Positions 1 to 7,194 of a stretch of DNA of 64,000 nucleotides are shown one piece after another. The position numbers and the translations under genes are program-made. Each line of letters begins with the position of its first letter. Positions within the stretch are counted from its first letter, which is position 1. The notes under the pieces are model-generated. The model saw nothing but the letters and a program-made list of their open reading frames with translations, was not told the DNA's origin and searched no databases. Source of the DNA: DASUAO01 sp035763745 (lineage in GTDB: Bacteria > Actinomycetota > Acidimicrobiia > IMCC26256 > PALSA-555); assembly GCA_035763745.1 (NCBI GenBank), contig DASUAO010000021.1, forward strand, positions 1 to 64,000, in the 5' to 3' direction.

Positions 1-332
1 GAAGCGTCGGAACTTGGCGGACTGCCCGCGCCTGCTGGGGCCGTACCGGCCTGAGCGGGCGTCGCGGACCTGTCGTCTCGCACTGATCCTGCCCCCCTAG
101 TGCTCAGCGTGTCCGACTGTATCGCGAGGGTATTCTCTGTCCGGCGGCGGATCTGAGATCTCGAGGATGTTTCCATCCCACGTGTTTCCATTTCAGGCGT
201 CGATTGGACTCGCGGTTCCCTCGACCGCGCGTCTCCGGTCGACGCGCCGGCTCGTGAACCGCGGGTCGCGGCCATGGCAGCCGGCCGCGACGGATCACGA
301 ACCTCGAGGCCTCCTTCCGGCAGGACGACGGG
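1..332. other. No confident gene; possible 3' end of an upstream gene
   Basis: Two plus-strand frames are open from the first base. One stops at 52-54 and the other at 98-100, so the first bases could be the tail of a gene truncated by the window edge. Neither tail is long enough to recognise. The rest, up to the minus-strand gene ending at 333, shows only arginine-rich frames typical of non-coding high-GC DNA. I see no promoter, terminator or RNA structure that I can defend. Confidence 0.4.
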
Positions 333-629
333 CTACTTCAGTCGGGCTGGATCGACGTCGGCGAGCACTCGCGCAGTCGGTACGCCGTCGAGCCCGGGTG
401 AGAGGTCCTTGGATTGCCAGACCACGTCTTCGAGGAACTCCTTGAAGCCGTGTGCCGCCTCGGGATCATCGAACTCGAGGTCGACGACGATGTAGCGGGC
501 ATCGCCAACGGGTTGCCGAACCTGTTGCGCCCGCACGCCTGCGTTCCTCCGGGCGTCCGCGAAGCTGTTGAAGGCGTCGAGCCAGGTGTCGAGGTCAGTG
601 ATCGGGTGCTCGATGTGCAGCGTCGTCAT
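333..629 (-). CDS. Small protein, likely ABM-like dimeric alpha/beta barrel fold
   Basis: A 98-residue soluble protein with no signal peptide or membrane segment. It opens with a short beta-strand-like stretch (TLHIEHPI), then a helix around DTWLDAFNSFADARR, a strand RYIVVDLEF, and a helix DPEAAHGFKEFLEDVVW. This order and size fit the antibiotic-biosynthesis monooxygenase-like (dimeric alpha+beta barrel) families, which include small oxygenases and stress proteins without known substrate. The assignment rests on predicted secondary structure only. The ATG at 629 is the only sensible start. It is divergent from the Coq4-like gene, which starts 70 bp away, so the two may share a promoter region. 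Confidence 0.6.
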   Translation of the reverse strand: MTTLHIEHPITDLDTWLDAFNSFADARRNAGVRAQQVRQPVGDARYIVVDLEFDDPEAAHGFKEFLEDVVWQSKDLSPGLDGVPTARVLADVDPARLK

Positions 630-699
630 GCGTCCTCCGTCGACGTGAACTCGCGAGCGCCCCCGCGATCGTGGCGTTGACCGACGCTAGAGTCCCGCT

Positions 700-1650
700 A
701 TGCCGCGTGTCATCGGTGCTGAGGCGGTCGAATCCGTCACTCGGATCCTGCTCGGCGCGATCGATGCCGGGGACGGCGGGACCGCCGAGCAGTTGGCGGT
801 CCTCGGCGCGGTCGTGGCCGGGTACTGGGAGCGGCCCGATCTCGACCTGTCGAGCCTGAGCCCCATCGGTCCCGATGCAGTCGCGGCCCTCGGCCTCGAA
901 GCTCCGGAGCGCCGCCGGGTCCGTCAGCTGATGGTGATGCTCGAGCTCTGCCGGCATCCCCTCACCGAGGAGCAGGTGATGCTGGTCGACTCCTACGTCG
1001 AGCAGCTCGGGGAGTCCGGCCCGGGCCTCGAGGTGGCTCGCGACCTTGCGCGCGAGGGCGCGGCGCGAGCGACGGCCGACATGCAGCGCTTCCGTGATCA
1101 CGCGCGGCCCGGCTGGTCCGAGCCATCGCTCGTCGAGCAGTACCTGAGAGTGCTCGACGAGCCCGACCTCGAGTTGGCGGCTCGGCTGCGCGCGTTGCAC
1201 GACCTGCCCGAGGGCACACTCGGCTGGGAGTACGTCGAGTTCTACCGGCGCCACGGCCTCACGCTGCCCGGGGAGGACCCGACCCAACCCGCCTTCTTCG
1301 TGGGGCACGACATGAACCACGTGATCGCCGGGTACGGCACGAGCGGCCAGGGCGAGACGGCGCTCTCCGCGATGCTGCTCGGGATCGACGACAGCGATGA
1401 CCACTGGGTGCTGTTCCTCGCGAGCCTGGCGGCGTACGAGCTGGGCTTGTCGTCCGGACCTGACTTCGAGGGCAAGGTCGGTGTGCTCGCGCGCGAGGGT
1501 GCGGCCGACATGCTCGCCGAAGCACTGGCGCGCGGATCTCACTGCACGGGCGACTTCTCCGTCGTCGACCACCTCGAGCTCGCGCATCTGCCGCTCGACG
1601 AGGTGCGCGCCCGATTCGGCGTCCCCCCGCTCGTCGGCGCCAGCAGCTGA
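700..1650 (+). CDS. Coq4-like protein with N-terminal TerB-like helical region
   Basis: 316 residues. The C-terminal half carries the Coq4 signature HDMNHVIAGYGTSGQGE at about residues 205-221, which is exactly the H-D-x-x-H-x11-E metal-binding motif. It is preceded by the family-typical 'PEGTLGWEYVEFYRRHG'. Coq4 organises ubiquinone synthesis in proteobacteria and mitochondria and has been linked to C1 decarboxylation/hydroxylation of the ring. Actinobacteria normally use menaquinone, so the substrate here is unknown. Residues ~70-110 (RQLMVMLELCRHPLTEEQ and following) resemble TerB-type acidic helical bundles; this part is inference. A short, internally deleted copy of this gene's 3' end lies at 2158-2240. 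Confidence 0.75.
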   Translation: MPRVIGAEAVESVTRILLGAIDAGDGGTAEQLAVLGAVVAGYWERPDLDLSSLSPIGPDAVAALGLEAPERRRVRQLMVMLELCRHPLTEEQVMLVDSYVEQLGESGPGLEVARDLAREGAARATADMQRFRDHARPGWSEPSLVEQYLRVLDEPDLELAARLRALHDLPEGTLGWEYVEFYRRHGLTLPGEDPTQPAFFVGHDMNHVIAGYGTSGQGETALSAMLLGIDDSDDHWVLFLASLAAYELGLSSGPDFEGKVGVLAREGAADMLAEALARGSHCTGDFSVVDHLELAHLPLDEVRARFGVPPLVGASS

Positions 1651-1809
1651 AACGGGCCGGACCGGCGGCAAGGTGCCGGGCGTCGTCGCGTCGGTATGTC
1701 CTTGTGCCGCCCGCTGCCCGAGCATGTGAACTCCGGATGTGTGACACGATTCGCCTGATCGCGGGCCATGCGGGCCCGCGGCACCGCACGTACAGCAAGG
1801 GGAACGGTC

Positions 1810-2088
1810 ATGACCCAGGAAGTTCCGAGAAGCACGCCGACCAACGCGGATGGGCGTCGGATCGGTGGTGGTGCGATCGCGTCGATCGTTGGAATCGGGG
1901 CGCTCATCATCTTCATCGTGCAGAACACCGAGGACGTCAGGCTCGACTTCCTCTTCCTGCACTTCACCTGGCCGCTGTGGCTGCTCACGATCGTCTCCGC
2001 GTTGTTGGGCGCGCTGGTCTGGTTCGGGCTCGGAGTGATACGCCGTCGCCGTCGACGGAAGGAGCGTCGTCAGGACCGTCGCGACTGA
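1810..2088 (+). CDS. LapA-domain (DUF1049) small membrane protein
   Basis: 92 residues. After a polar N-terminus there are two closely spaced hydrophobic segments (about residues 20-37 and 53-76), separated by QNTEDVRLDFLFLHF, which matches the LapA/DUF1049 pattern ('vQN...v...fl'). The end is strongly basic (RRRRRRKERRQDRR). LapA/YciM-type proteins sit in the inner membrane; in Gram-positives the role is undefined. The ATG at 1810 is chosen over the upstream ATG at 1768 because an AAGGGGA ribosome-binding site lies 7 bp before it and the extra 14 residues look like non-coding read-through. Confidence 0.75.
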   Translation: MTQEVPRSTPTNADGRRIGGGAIASIVGIGALIIFIVQNTEDVRLDFLFLHFTWPLWLLTIVSALLGALVWFGLGVIRRRRRRKERRQDRRD

Positions 2089-2157
2089 CGGCCGGAAGCG
2101 CCCGCCGATCCGGGCGACCGAGAGGGCTGCATGCGGTGCTCCTGGGCGGCGACCTAC

Positions 2158-2240
2158 CGGGATCGACGACCGCGATGACTACCTCGAGCTCGCGCACCTG
2201 CCGCTCGACGAGGTGCGCGCCCGATTCGCGCGTCCTCCTG
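2158..2240 (+). pseudogene. Relic of the Coq4-like gene (internal deletion)
   Basis: Positions 2158-2180 closely match the stretch of the Coq4-like gene near 1379-1401 that encodes GIDDSDD. They are joined directly to a near-identical copy of its 3' end (LELAHLPLDEVRARF, original at about 1570-1618), with the intervening ~170 bp missing. The relic reads GIDDRDDYLELAHLPLDEV in one frame and then diverges. No start codon or upstream homology is present, so it is a dead fragment. The same kind of end-joined, middle-deleted relic recurs elsewhere in this window. Confidence 0.75.
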
Positions 2241-2261
2241 CGGAGGAGGTTTCAGCCGCCG

Positions 2262-2317
2262 ACAAGGAGGAAGCCGGGGGTTCGAGTCCCTCAGCGCCCA
2301 CACCTCAGCGCCCACAC
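2262..2317 (+). other. tRNA 3'-end-like fragment with 14-bp tandem repeat; possible attachment-site remnant
   Basis: GGGGGTTCGAGTCCCTC (2276-2292) has the form of a tRNA T-arm: a 5-bp stem with one G-T pair and a TTCGAGT loop. It is followed by AGCGCCCA, which resembles a tRNA acceptor 3' strand. No matching GGGCGCT acceptor strand lies at the expected ~70 bp upstream, so this is not a whole tRNA. The segment CCTCAGCGCCCACAC is repeated in tandem with a 14-bp period (2289-2303 and 2303-2317). Integrases commonly use tRNA 3' ends as attachment sites and leave such duplicated ends; that origin is inferred, and no integrase gene is nearby. Confidence 0.4.
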
Positions 2318-2368
2318 GTCGTCGACGTCACAAGGCGCGGGCATGGGCACCATGCCGTGCGCCCGACC

Positions 2369-4423
2369 CTAGGACTCGCCTTGGCGGGTGGCGTCCCGGC
2401 ACACCCGTGCAAGGGTGCGAAGCCAATCGGTCGGACGGTAGTGGAGGAACAAGGACGCGTAGTGGCGGCCGCGCAGCGGGTGCGGCCGGCTGTGCGGGAG
2501 CTTGGCTCCCTCGTACAGCAGCAGTTGGCCCGGTTCGAGGTATACGTCGTGGCGTCGGCCCTCGCGATCCTCGATCACGAGCGGCCACGGTTCGTCGACG
2601 TCTGCGGCGACGTGGACGACGGAACTGATCACGTGGGTTTCGTAGCGGTCGGCGTGCCGGGCCAGCGTCTGACCCTCGCGGTAGACCCTGAGCCCGTAGT
2701 ACGAGGTGGGCTCCAGCGGAGCCTGACACCACTGCTCGTGCACCGACCTCAGCTCCTCCTGCACCCAGGTGCCGAGCTCACCGACGTCGACGAACGAAGG
2801 CGTCCCGGTGGGCAGGATGTTCTCGTCAGCGGTCTCGTCGGTGGCTGATGCTGCTTCGGCGGCGAAGAACTCGGCGAGCCGGGCTTGCACGTAGGCAGGC
2901 GTGGGCACCACGCGGAATCCGTCGGCGGTCAGCGCGGGGAGGAGCCTGTGCTGGAGCTCGTCGCGACGATCGCGGTCACCCGTGAAGACTTCGGCGGGAG
3001 TCTTGCCCCGCCTGGCCCAGCACACGATGGTGAAGCGCCGATCCCCGAAGGCGTCACCGGGGACGTGAACGGGGCGGACCTCGTGCGGCACCTCGCTGCC
3101 GAAGACCACGAGGGTGTTGTTCTTCGGGACCACCTCGGTGAAGGTGTCCGCGGGCTCGATGCGCCCCCCGACCTCGACGGTGTCGAAGAGGCGGAGCTCG
3201 CCACCCGAGAAGCCCTGGGGCTCGCGGTTGAAGTAGTAGATCGCGCTGACCTCGCGAGCGGCGACATCAGGCCGGGCGTCGTCGACGTGCAGGGCGAAGT
3301 GGTCCCCGTCACCGTGCACCGTGAGCTGGCGCTCGATCGAGCCCAGATCGAACCAGTTGATGTCCAGCTCTCGGCGGATGTGGGGCAGGAGGCCGACGAG
3401 CCGTCGCTCGAGCAGGTCCCATACCTCGTCGAGATCGAACACCGTCTGTGATCGACGGAGGTCGCTTTGGTCGTCGACCTCCTCGTCGGTGAGGACCTGG
3501 CTGGGGGCGAGGTCGGCCTCTCGCGACAGGGCATGTTCGAGCAGGCGACGGTGCTGCTCGGGGGGCAGGAAGTCATCGAAGCGAAGGTGGCGAGCCCGAG
3601 TCACCTGTCCCTCTCGCTCGGGTGTACCGGCACAGGTCGCGGCGTCGTCGGATGACCTCGGGAGGTCGGCGATCGGCTGCTGCTCGGCTCTGCGGATGAT
3701 GTCGCCAGCGAGCCCTTCGGCGTGGCGTGCAGCGCCGCCGAGCAGGGTCAGGTGAGGTGCGAGCCGACCGAGCAGCGACCTGGCCGCCGGAGTCCGCTGC
3801 TGGTTCGGCACCACATGCTCGAGCAGCGCGAGTGCGGCGCGTGCGCCGGTGACCTCGACCGAGGTCGGGTCCCGGTCGGTGGCGACCATGAGCATCACGG
3901 GTCCGGCTGATGGCGATCTTGGCTCGGCCCGGTCGTGGGCGTCCGGGCTCGCGCCGCCGGCCACCAGGATCGGGAGGACGTGGCCGGATCGGTCGAAGAC
4001 CACCAGGCCGGTCGAGAGCAGCGTGGCTCCCGCCTCGACGAGCGCGTCGACCACAGGCGTCGACTCGCGCAATCCGAGGACGACGACGCCGCGTCCGTGC
4101 ACCGAGACAGCACTTGCTCTGGCGAACACCAGGTCGGGCCGTCGGCCGTGCATGGCATCGGGCAGGTCGGTGAGCAGCGCCTGGATCGCGACGGTTGCGG
4201 TGACGTTGTGCCGTAACCCGGCGTGCCCGCGCTCGAGCCTGTAGCGGTCGGGAGCACGGCCGGCGACCGCGTAGTGCAGGGCCGGAGCACCAGATGGCGA
4301 CCCCACCGGTCCGCCGAGTCGGTGTGCGAGGGACGCTCTGAGCGGCTCGGGGAGCGTGATCGACGCCGCGAGGCCGTCGATCTCCACGAGCAGCTCGGAT
4401 CGGGGTGTTGTCGGCGCGTTCAT
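2369..4423 (-). CDS. HprK-like (degenerate) / double 2OG-Fe(II) dioxygenase, prolyl hydroxylase-like
   Basis: 684 residues in three parts. Residues ~30-150 follow the HPr-kinase-like fold seen beside PqqD proteins (FARASAVSVHGRGVVVLG, then ALVEAGATLLSTGLVVFD), but the Walker A lysine is missing (GLRESTP in place of GxxGSGKS), so ATP binding looks lost. Residues ~275-475 form a prolyl-4-hydroxylase-like domain: HVD (in FALHVDDA), distal His in SEVPHEVRP, and Arg in DRRFTIVCW. Residues ~540-675 form a second such domain: HAD (in TLARHADRYETH), VDEPWPLVI, distal His in GAKLPHSRPHP and RGRHYASLFLHY. Likely reaction: 2-oxoglutarate-dependent hydroxylation, probably of proline in the neighbouring PPPA tail (inferred). 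The start at 4423 lies 28 bp after the PqqD gene; an in-frame start at 4495 would overlap that gene. Confidence 0.8.
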   Translation of the reverse strand: MNAPTTPRSELLVEIDGLAASITLPEPLRASLAHRLGGPVGSPSGAPALHYAVAGRAPDRYRLERGHAGLRHNVTATVAIQALLTDLPDAMHGRRPDLVFARASAVSVHGRGVVVLGLRESTPVVDALVEAGATLLSTGLVVFDRSGHVLPILVAGGASPDAHDRAEPRSPSAGPVMLMVATDRDPTSVEVTGARAALALLEHVVPNQQRTPAARSLLGRLAPHLTLLGGAARHAEGLAGDIIRRAEQQPIADLPRSSDDAATCAGTPEREGQVTRARHLRFDDFLPPEQHRRLLEHALSREADLAPSQVLTDEEVDDQSDLRRSQTVFDLDEVWDLLERRLVGLLPHIRRELDINWFDLGSIERQLTVHGDGDHFALHVDDARPDVAAREVSAIYYFNREPQGFSGGELRLFDTVEVGGRIEPADTFTEVVPKNNTLVVFGSEVPHEVRPVHVPGDAFGDRRFTIVCWARRGKTPAEVFTGDRDRRDELQHRLLPALTADGFRVVPTPAYVQARLAEFFAAEAASATDETADENILPTGTPSFVDVGELGTWVQEELRSVHEQWCQAPLEPTSYYGLRVYREGQTLARHADRYETHVISSVVHVAADVDEPWPLVIEDREGRRHDVYLEPGQLLLYEGAKLPHSRPHPLRGRHYASLFLHYRPTDWLRTLARVCRDATRQGES

Positions 4424-4451
4424 CGACGCGGCCGCGAGGCCCGCGAAGCGC

Positions 4452-5003
4452 TCAGCCGGTGAAATCCGGGGAGTCCTGCACCGCGGTGGCGCCACCTGCC
4501 TCGGGGGCGGCCGGTGCCGGTGCCGGTGCCGGGGGTGGTGCCGGGGGTGGTGCCGGGGGTGGTGCCGGGGGTGGTGCCGGGGGTGGGGCCGGGGTTAGGT
4601 CCGGAGCTCCCAGGCCGCCGGCGCGGCGGGGCGAGGTCACGATCGACTCGACAATCGGGAGAGCGACGGCGGCGGCGGCGGCGGTCAGGCCCAGCTTCTT
4701 GATGAGCGCGCGGCGACCGAGGGTCGGGACGCCGACGACGCCGGTGTCGATCAGCCCGCTGTTGACGAGCTCCTCGATGGCGAGCTCGACCACCTCGGGG
4801 TTCGGATCGAGGCCGGTCGCCTCGGCCACCAGCGGCACCATGGCGGCGATCGTGGTCTCTCCGTCGCAGTGGTCCCACACAACGGCCGCGGCCTCGTTGA
4901 GGGCGTGGGCTTCCCCGGTGACGTCGCTGAATGCGAGGAGCTCGTTGGGCGTTCGTTCGACGAGGATGCCGTCGGTGCGGATCGGGCGGCTGTTCAGGTC
5001 CAT
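4452..5003 (-). CDS. PqqD-domain protein with hydrophobic segment and PPPA-repeat tail
   Basis: 183 residues. Residues 1-90 are a PqqD-like winged-helix domain (EAHALNEAAAVVWDHCDGET; AIEELVNSGLI), the fold that binds leader peptides in RiPP pathways. Residues 97-122 (RRALIKKLGL then an Ala/Val-rich stretch ending VALPIVESI) resemble the twin-arginine-like tail found in a known set of stand-alone PqqD proteins. Residues 137-167 are almost pure proline and alanine, mostly as PPPA units, and the protein ends APEAGGATAVQDSPDFTG. The proline tail is the obvious candidate substrate for the adjacent hydroxylase and glycosyltransferases, making this a possible fused recognition domain plus substrate. 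It is second in a three-gene minus-strand operon, with gaps of 31 and 28 bp. Confidence 0.75.
   Translation of the reverse strand: MDLNSRPIRTDGILVERTPNELLAFSDVTGEAHALNEAAAVVWDHCDGETTIAAMVPLVAEATGLDPNPEVVELAIEELVNSGLIDTGVVGVPTLGRRALIKKLGLTAAAAAVALPIVESIVTSPRRAGGLGAPDLTPAPPPAPPPAPPPAPPPAPPPAPAPAPAAPEAGGATAVQDSPDFTG
4525..4596. repeat. 12-bp tandem repeat encoding the PPPA tail
   Basis: Five perfect consecutive copies of GGTGCCGGGGGT (4525-4584) are followed by a diverged sixth copy to 4596. On the minus strand each unit encodes a PPPA-type tetrapeptide. Because the unit is a multiple of three, copy number can change by slippage without breaking the frame, so tail length may vary between strains. 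Confidence 0.85.
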
Positions 5004-5034
5004 CGCCGGATGTTAGGCGAACCACCGGTCGGTG

Positions 5035-6144
5035 TCATCGGTCCGGTGGGCGGACCTCGGGCCACTCGCGCATCCAGGCCAGAACGCCCGGCCCGACCGG
5101 GTAGCCGAGGCGGTTCCAGGTGAAGGGGCCGTCGACGACCGGCAGGTAGGTGCAGCGCTCGAAGTGGGTTCCGCCACCGAGGAAGTCGGCCGTGAACATG
5201 AACGGCTCGTTCGGATCGGCGAGGCGGCGCCGGCGGTGGATGATGGCGGTGAAGGTGCTCGCGAAGGTGCCGACGAAGCGGTCGGCCCGAGCCGCCACCT
5301 CCTGGGTGATCATCGCCAGCGCCGAGTCGTCGTGCCGCTCCAGAGCGGCGAAGGGCGCACGCCACGCAGGATCGTCGAGCAGGTGCCGGGAGAGGAACAC
5401 CACGTCGCCGAAGTGGGAGCGGAGGGGCTTGAACACGTCCGAGTCCGGGTCGGCCTCGGTGCAGACCACCAGCCGCTCGTGCGCGGGGAGGACCGACGCC
5501 AGGTTGTCGCGGATCGTCCACGGTGTGACCCGTCGGTAGTCGGGCACCCCGACGAGGTGGTCGGTGCGACGGATGTGGACGGCGTTGAACCGACCGAGGT
5601 CGGCGACCACCGAGCTCGCCAGCTCCCGGTAGGACCGTTTCGGTTGGATCTGCTCCAGCAACGAGAAGAGCGTGCGACGCCGTTCGGGCGCCAGGTGGAA
5701 GAAGTACGAGTAGAAGGCGAGGCCCCGGGCGGTGAGGTCGAGGATCGGTGCGTCGGCCCAGGCCGGATCGAAGGTGACGGCGGGGCGCCCGTGGGCGAAG
5801 GCCTCGAAGCGATCCTCGTCCTGCTGTCGAGCGTGAGGATCGGAGTAGACGACCTGGTGGAGGTCCGGCCAGTCGATGGTGAGCACCGGGTGCCTGCCCA
5901 CGAGCTGGCCGTACTCCTCGTCGCCGAGCACCGTGACCGGCAGGGCGAACAGATCGCGGAGGCTCGAGGGCGCTCCCGCGTCGTCGCCGTCGAGCGCCGG
6001 TCGTGGCCCCCAGCCGATCGGCGCGTCGATCGGAAGCGACAACGTCCGACCGCTGAGGTGGGCGAGTCCGATCCCGACCTCGAGCGCCATCAACTTGTTC
6101 GAGAGGTAGCCGACGTCCTCGGCCATGCGGAGCACCCGGACCAC
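5035..6144 (-). CDS. GDP-fucose protein O-fucosyltransferase-like glycosyltransferase
   Basis: 369 residues with no signal peptide. The N-terminus (AEDVGYLSNKLMALEVGIGLA) is where fucosyltransferase-fold enzymes have their 'G-x-x-N' donor-site start. Mid-protein FNAVHIRRTDHL is the H-x-R-R-x-D motif shared by O-fucosyltransferase, NodZ and FUT8-like enzymes. Near the C-terminus, ADRFVGTFASTFTAII matches their conserved S/T-F-S/T segment. The probable role is transfer of a deoxyhexose from a GDP-sugar; donor and acceptor are not shown by sequence. It heads the operon ahead of the PqqD-proline-rich gene. The GTG at 6144 and the ATG at 6126 are both possible starts. It is divergent from the GT60-like gene with only 39 bp between them. 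Confidence 0.7.
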   Translation of the reverse strand: MVRVLRMAEDVGYLSNKLMALEVGIGLAHLSGRTLSLPIDAPIGWGPRPALDGDDAGAPSSLRDLFALPVTVLGDEEYGQLVGRHPVLTIDWPDLHQVVYSDPHARQQDEDRFEAFAHGRPAVTFDPAWADAPILDLTARGLAFYSYFFHLAPERRRTLFSLLEQIQPKRSYRELASSVVADLGRFNAVHIRRTDHLVGVPDYRRVTPWTIRDNLASVLPAHERLVVCTEADPDSDVFKPLRSHFGDVVFLSRHLLDDPAWRAPFAALERHDDSALAMITQEVAARADRFVGTFASTFTAIIHRRRRLADPNEPFMFTADFLGGGTHFERCTYLPVVDGPFTWNRLGYPVGPGVLAWMREWPEVRPPDR

Positions 6145-6183
6145 CCGCCGAGCCTAGGAGTCATCGGTCGGTATCCTCCTGCC

Positions 6184-7194
6184 ATGTCCGACAGGGGCGC
6201 AGCGCGGATCTTCGTGTCGCTGGCTTCGTACTGCGAGCCGGAGCTCGCGCTCACGATCGATGACTGCCTGCATCGGGCCGAGCGGCCCGACCGGCTGCGC
6301 TTCGGGGTTCTCCACCAGTTCGACGAAGACGGCCCCCCCGAGATCGGCGAGGCATGCCTGGCCCACCTCGCCGACGACGATCGTTTCCGCATCGTCACCC
6401 GTGATCACCGCGACGGGAGGGGCGGTTGCTGGGCCCGTCACTGGGTCCAGGGCCTCTACGACGGCGAGGAGTACGCCCTTCAGGTCGATGCCCACTCGCG
6501 GTTCGCCGACGGCTGGGACGACCGCCTCGTCGAGATGATGGAGGAGCTTCCGTCGGACCGGCCGCTGATCACCGGGTTCCCGCCCCCGTACTTCCGCACC
6601 GACGGCGTCGACCTCGTCGATCGGTCCGTCGTCGAGGCGGTCCCCTCGGTGCGGGTCGTGCACTGGGACGACGAGGGCTGGATCCACCATCCGACCGAGC
6701 ACGTCGACCACGCCCGACCAGCGCCCCGCCGGACCCGGGTGCTGTCGCGCGCGTTCGTGTTCGCACCCGGGTCGTGGATCACCGACGTCCGCCAGGATCC
6801 GGCGCACGTCTACACGGGCGAGGAGTTCGCGCTGACCCTTCGCTCGTTCACGCACGGCTACGACCTCTTCGAGCCGACCCAGGTGGTGGTCTGGCATCGG
6901 ACTCATCCCACCGCGAACCGCAAGTGGATCGGCGACATCCCCGAGGCCGCGGTGGCTGCGCACCACGCCCGGGCCTTCGCTCGCCTCCGGCTGCTGCTCG
7001 ACGGTGATCCCGACCGGCGCCTCGGGCGTTACTCCCTGGGGTCGGAGCGGACGCTCGATGACTACCGCAGGTTCTCGGGCCTCGACTGTCGGAACCGCAC
7101 GATCCATCCCGATGCCTTCGCTGGGATCCCGCCCGATCCGGTGACGATCGCCGACCCGCCTCAGGTGGCGCGCCGCGAGTCGGCGGCCTTCTGA
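6184..7194 (+). CDS. GT60-like (Skp1 hydroxyproline GlcNAc-transferase family) glycosyltransferase
   Basis: 336 residues starting at an ATG. The opening IFVSLASYCEPELALTIDDC, then ERPDRLRFGVLHQ, GGCWARHWVQGLYDGEEYALQVDAHSRF and GWDDRL, reproduces the order and motifs of the GlcNAc family (GT60). Its best-known member adds GlcNAc to hydroxyproline on Skp1 in Dictyostelium. DAH in the QVDAHSRF segment corresponds to the family's metal-binding D-x-H. YTGEEFALTLRSFTHGYDLF and WHRTHP near residues 215-245 fit the second half of the catalytic domain. A nucleotide-sugar transferase acting on hydroxyproline is the natural reading next to a prolyl-hydroxylase-like protein, but the acceptor is inferred. 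It overlaps the convergent next gene by 34 bp. Confidence 0.75.
   Translation: MSDRGAARIFVSLASYCEPELALTIDDCLHRAERPDRLRFGVLHQFDEDGPPEIGEACLAHLADDDRFRIVTRDHRDGRGGCWARHWVQGLYDGEEYALQVDAHSRFADGWDDRLVEMMEELPSDRPLITGFPPPYFRTDGVDLVDRSVVEAVPSVRVVHWDDEGWIHHPTEHVDHARPAPRRTRVLSRAFVFAPGSWITDVRQDPAHVYTGEEFALTLRSFTHGYDLFEPTQVVVWHRTHPTANRKWIGDIPEAAVAAHHARAFARLRLLLDGDPDRRLGRYSLGSERTLDDYRRFSGLDCRNRTIHPDAFAGIPPDPVTIADPPQVARRESAAF

Noticed and set aside
595..1962. 455-codon minus-strand open frame over the Coq4-like gene
   Set aside because: It is antisense to a gene with an exact family motif; its arginine/histidine-rich composition is typical of a shadow frame in high-GC DNA.
2262..2303. A complete tRNA gene
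   Set aside because: Only the T-arm and 3' acceptor strand are present; no D-arm, anticodon arm or matching 5' acceptor strand was found upstream.
4503..4596. The GC-rich 12-bp repeat as a CRISPR or protein-binding array
   Set aside because: There are no spacers; the units are continuous and in frame with the PqqD protein, so they are coding repeats.
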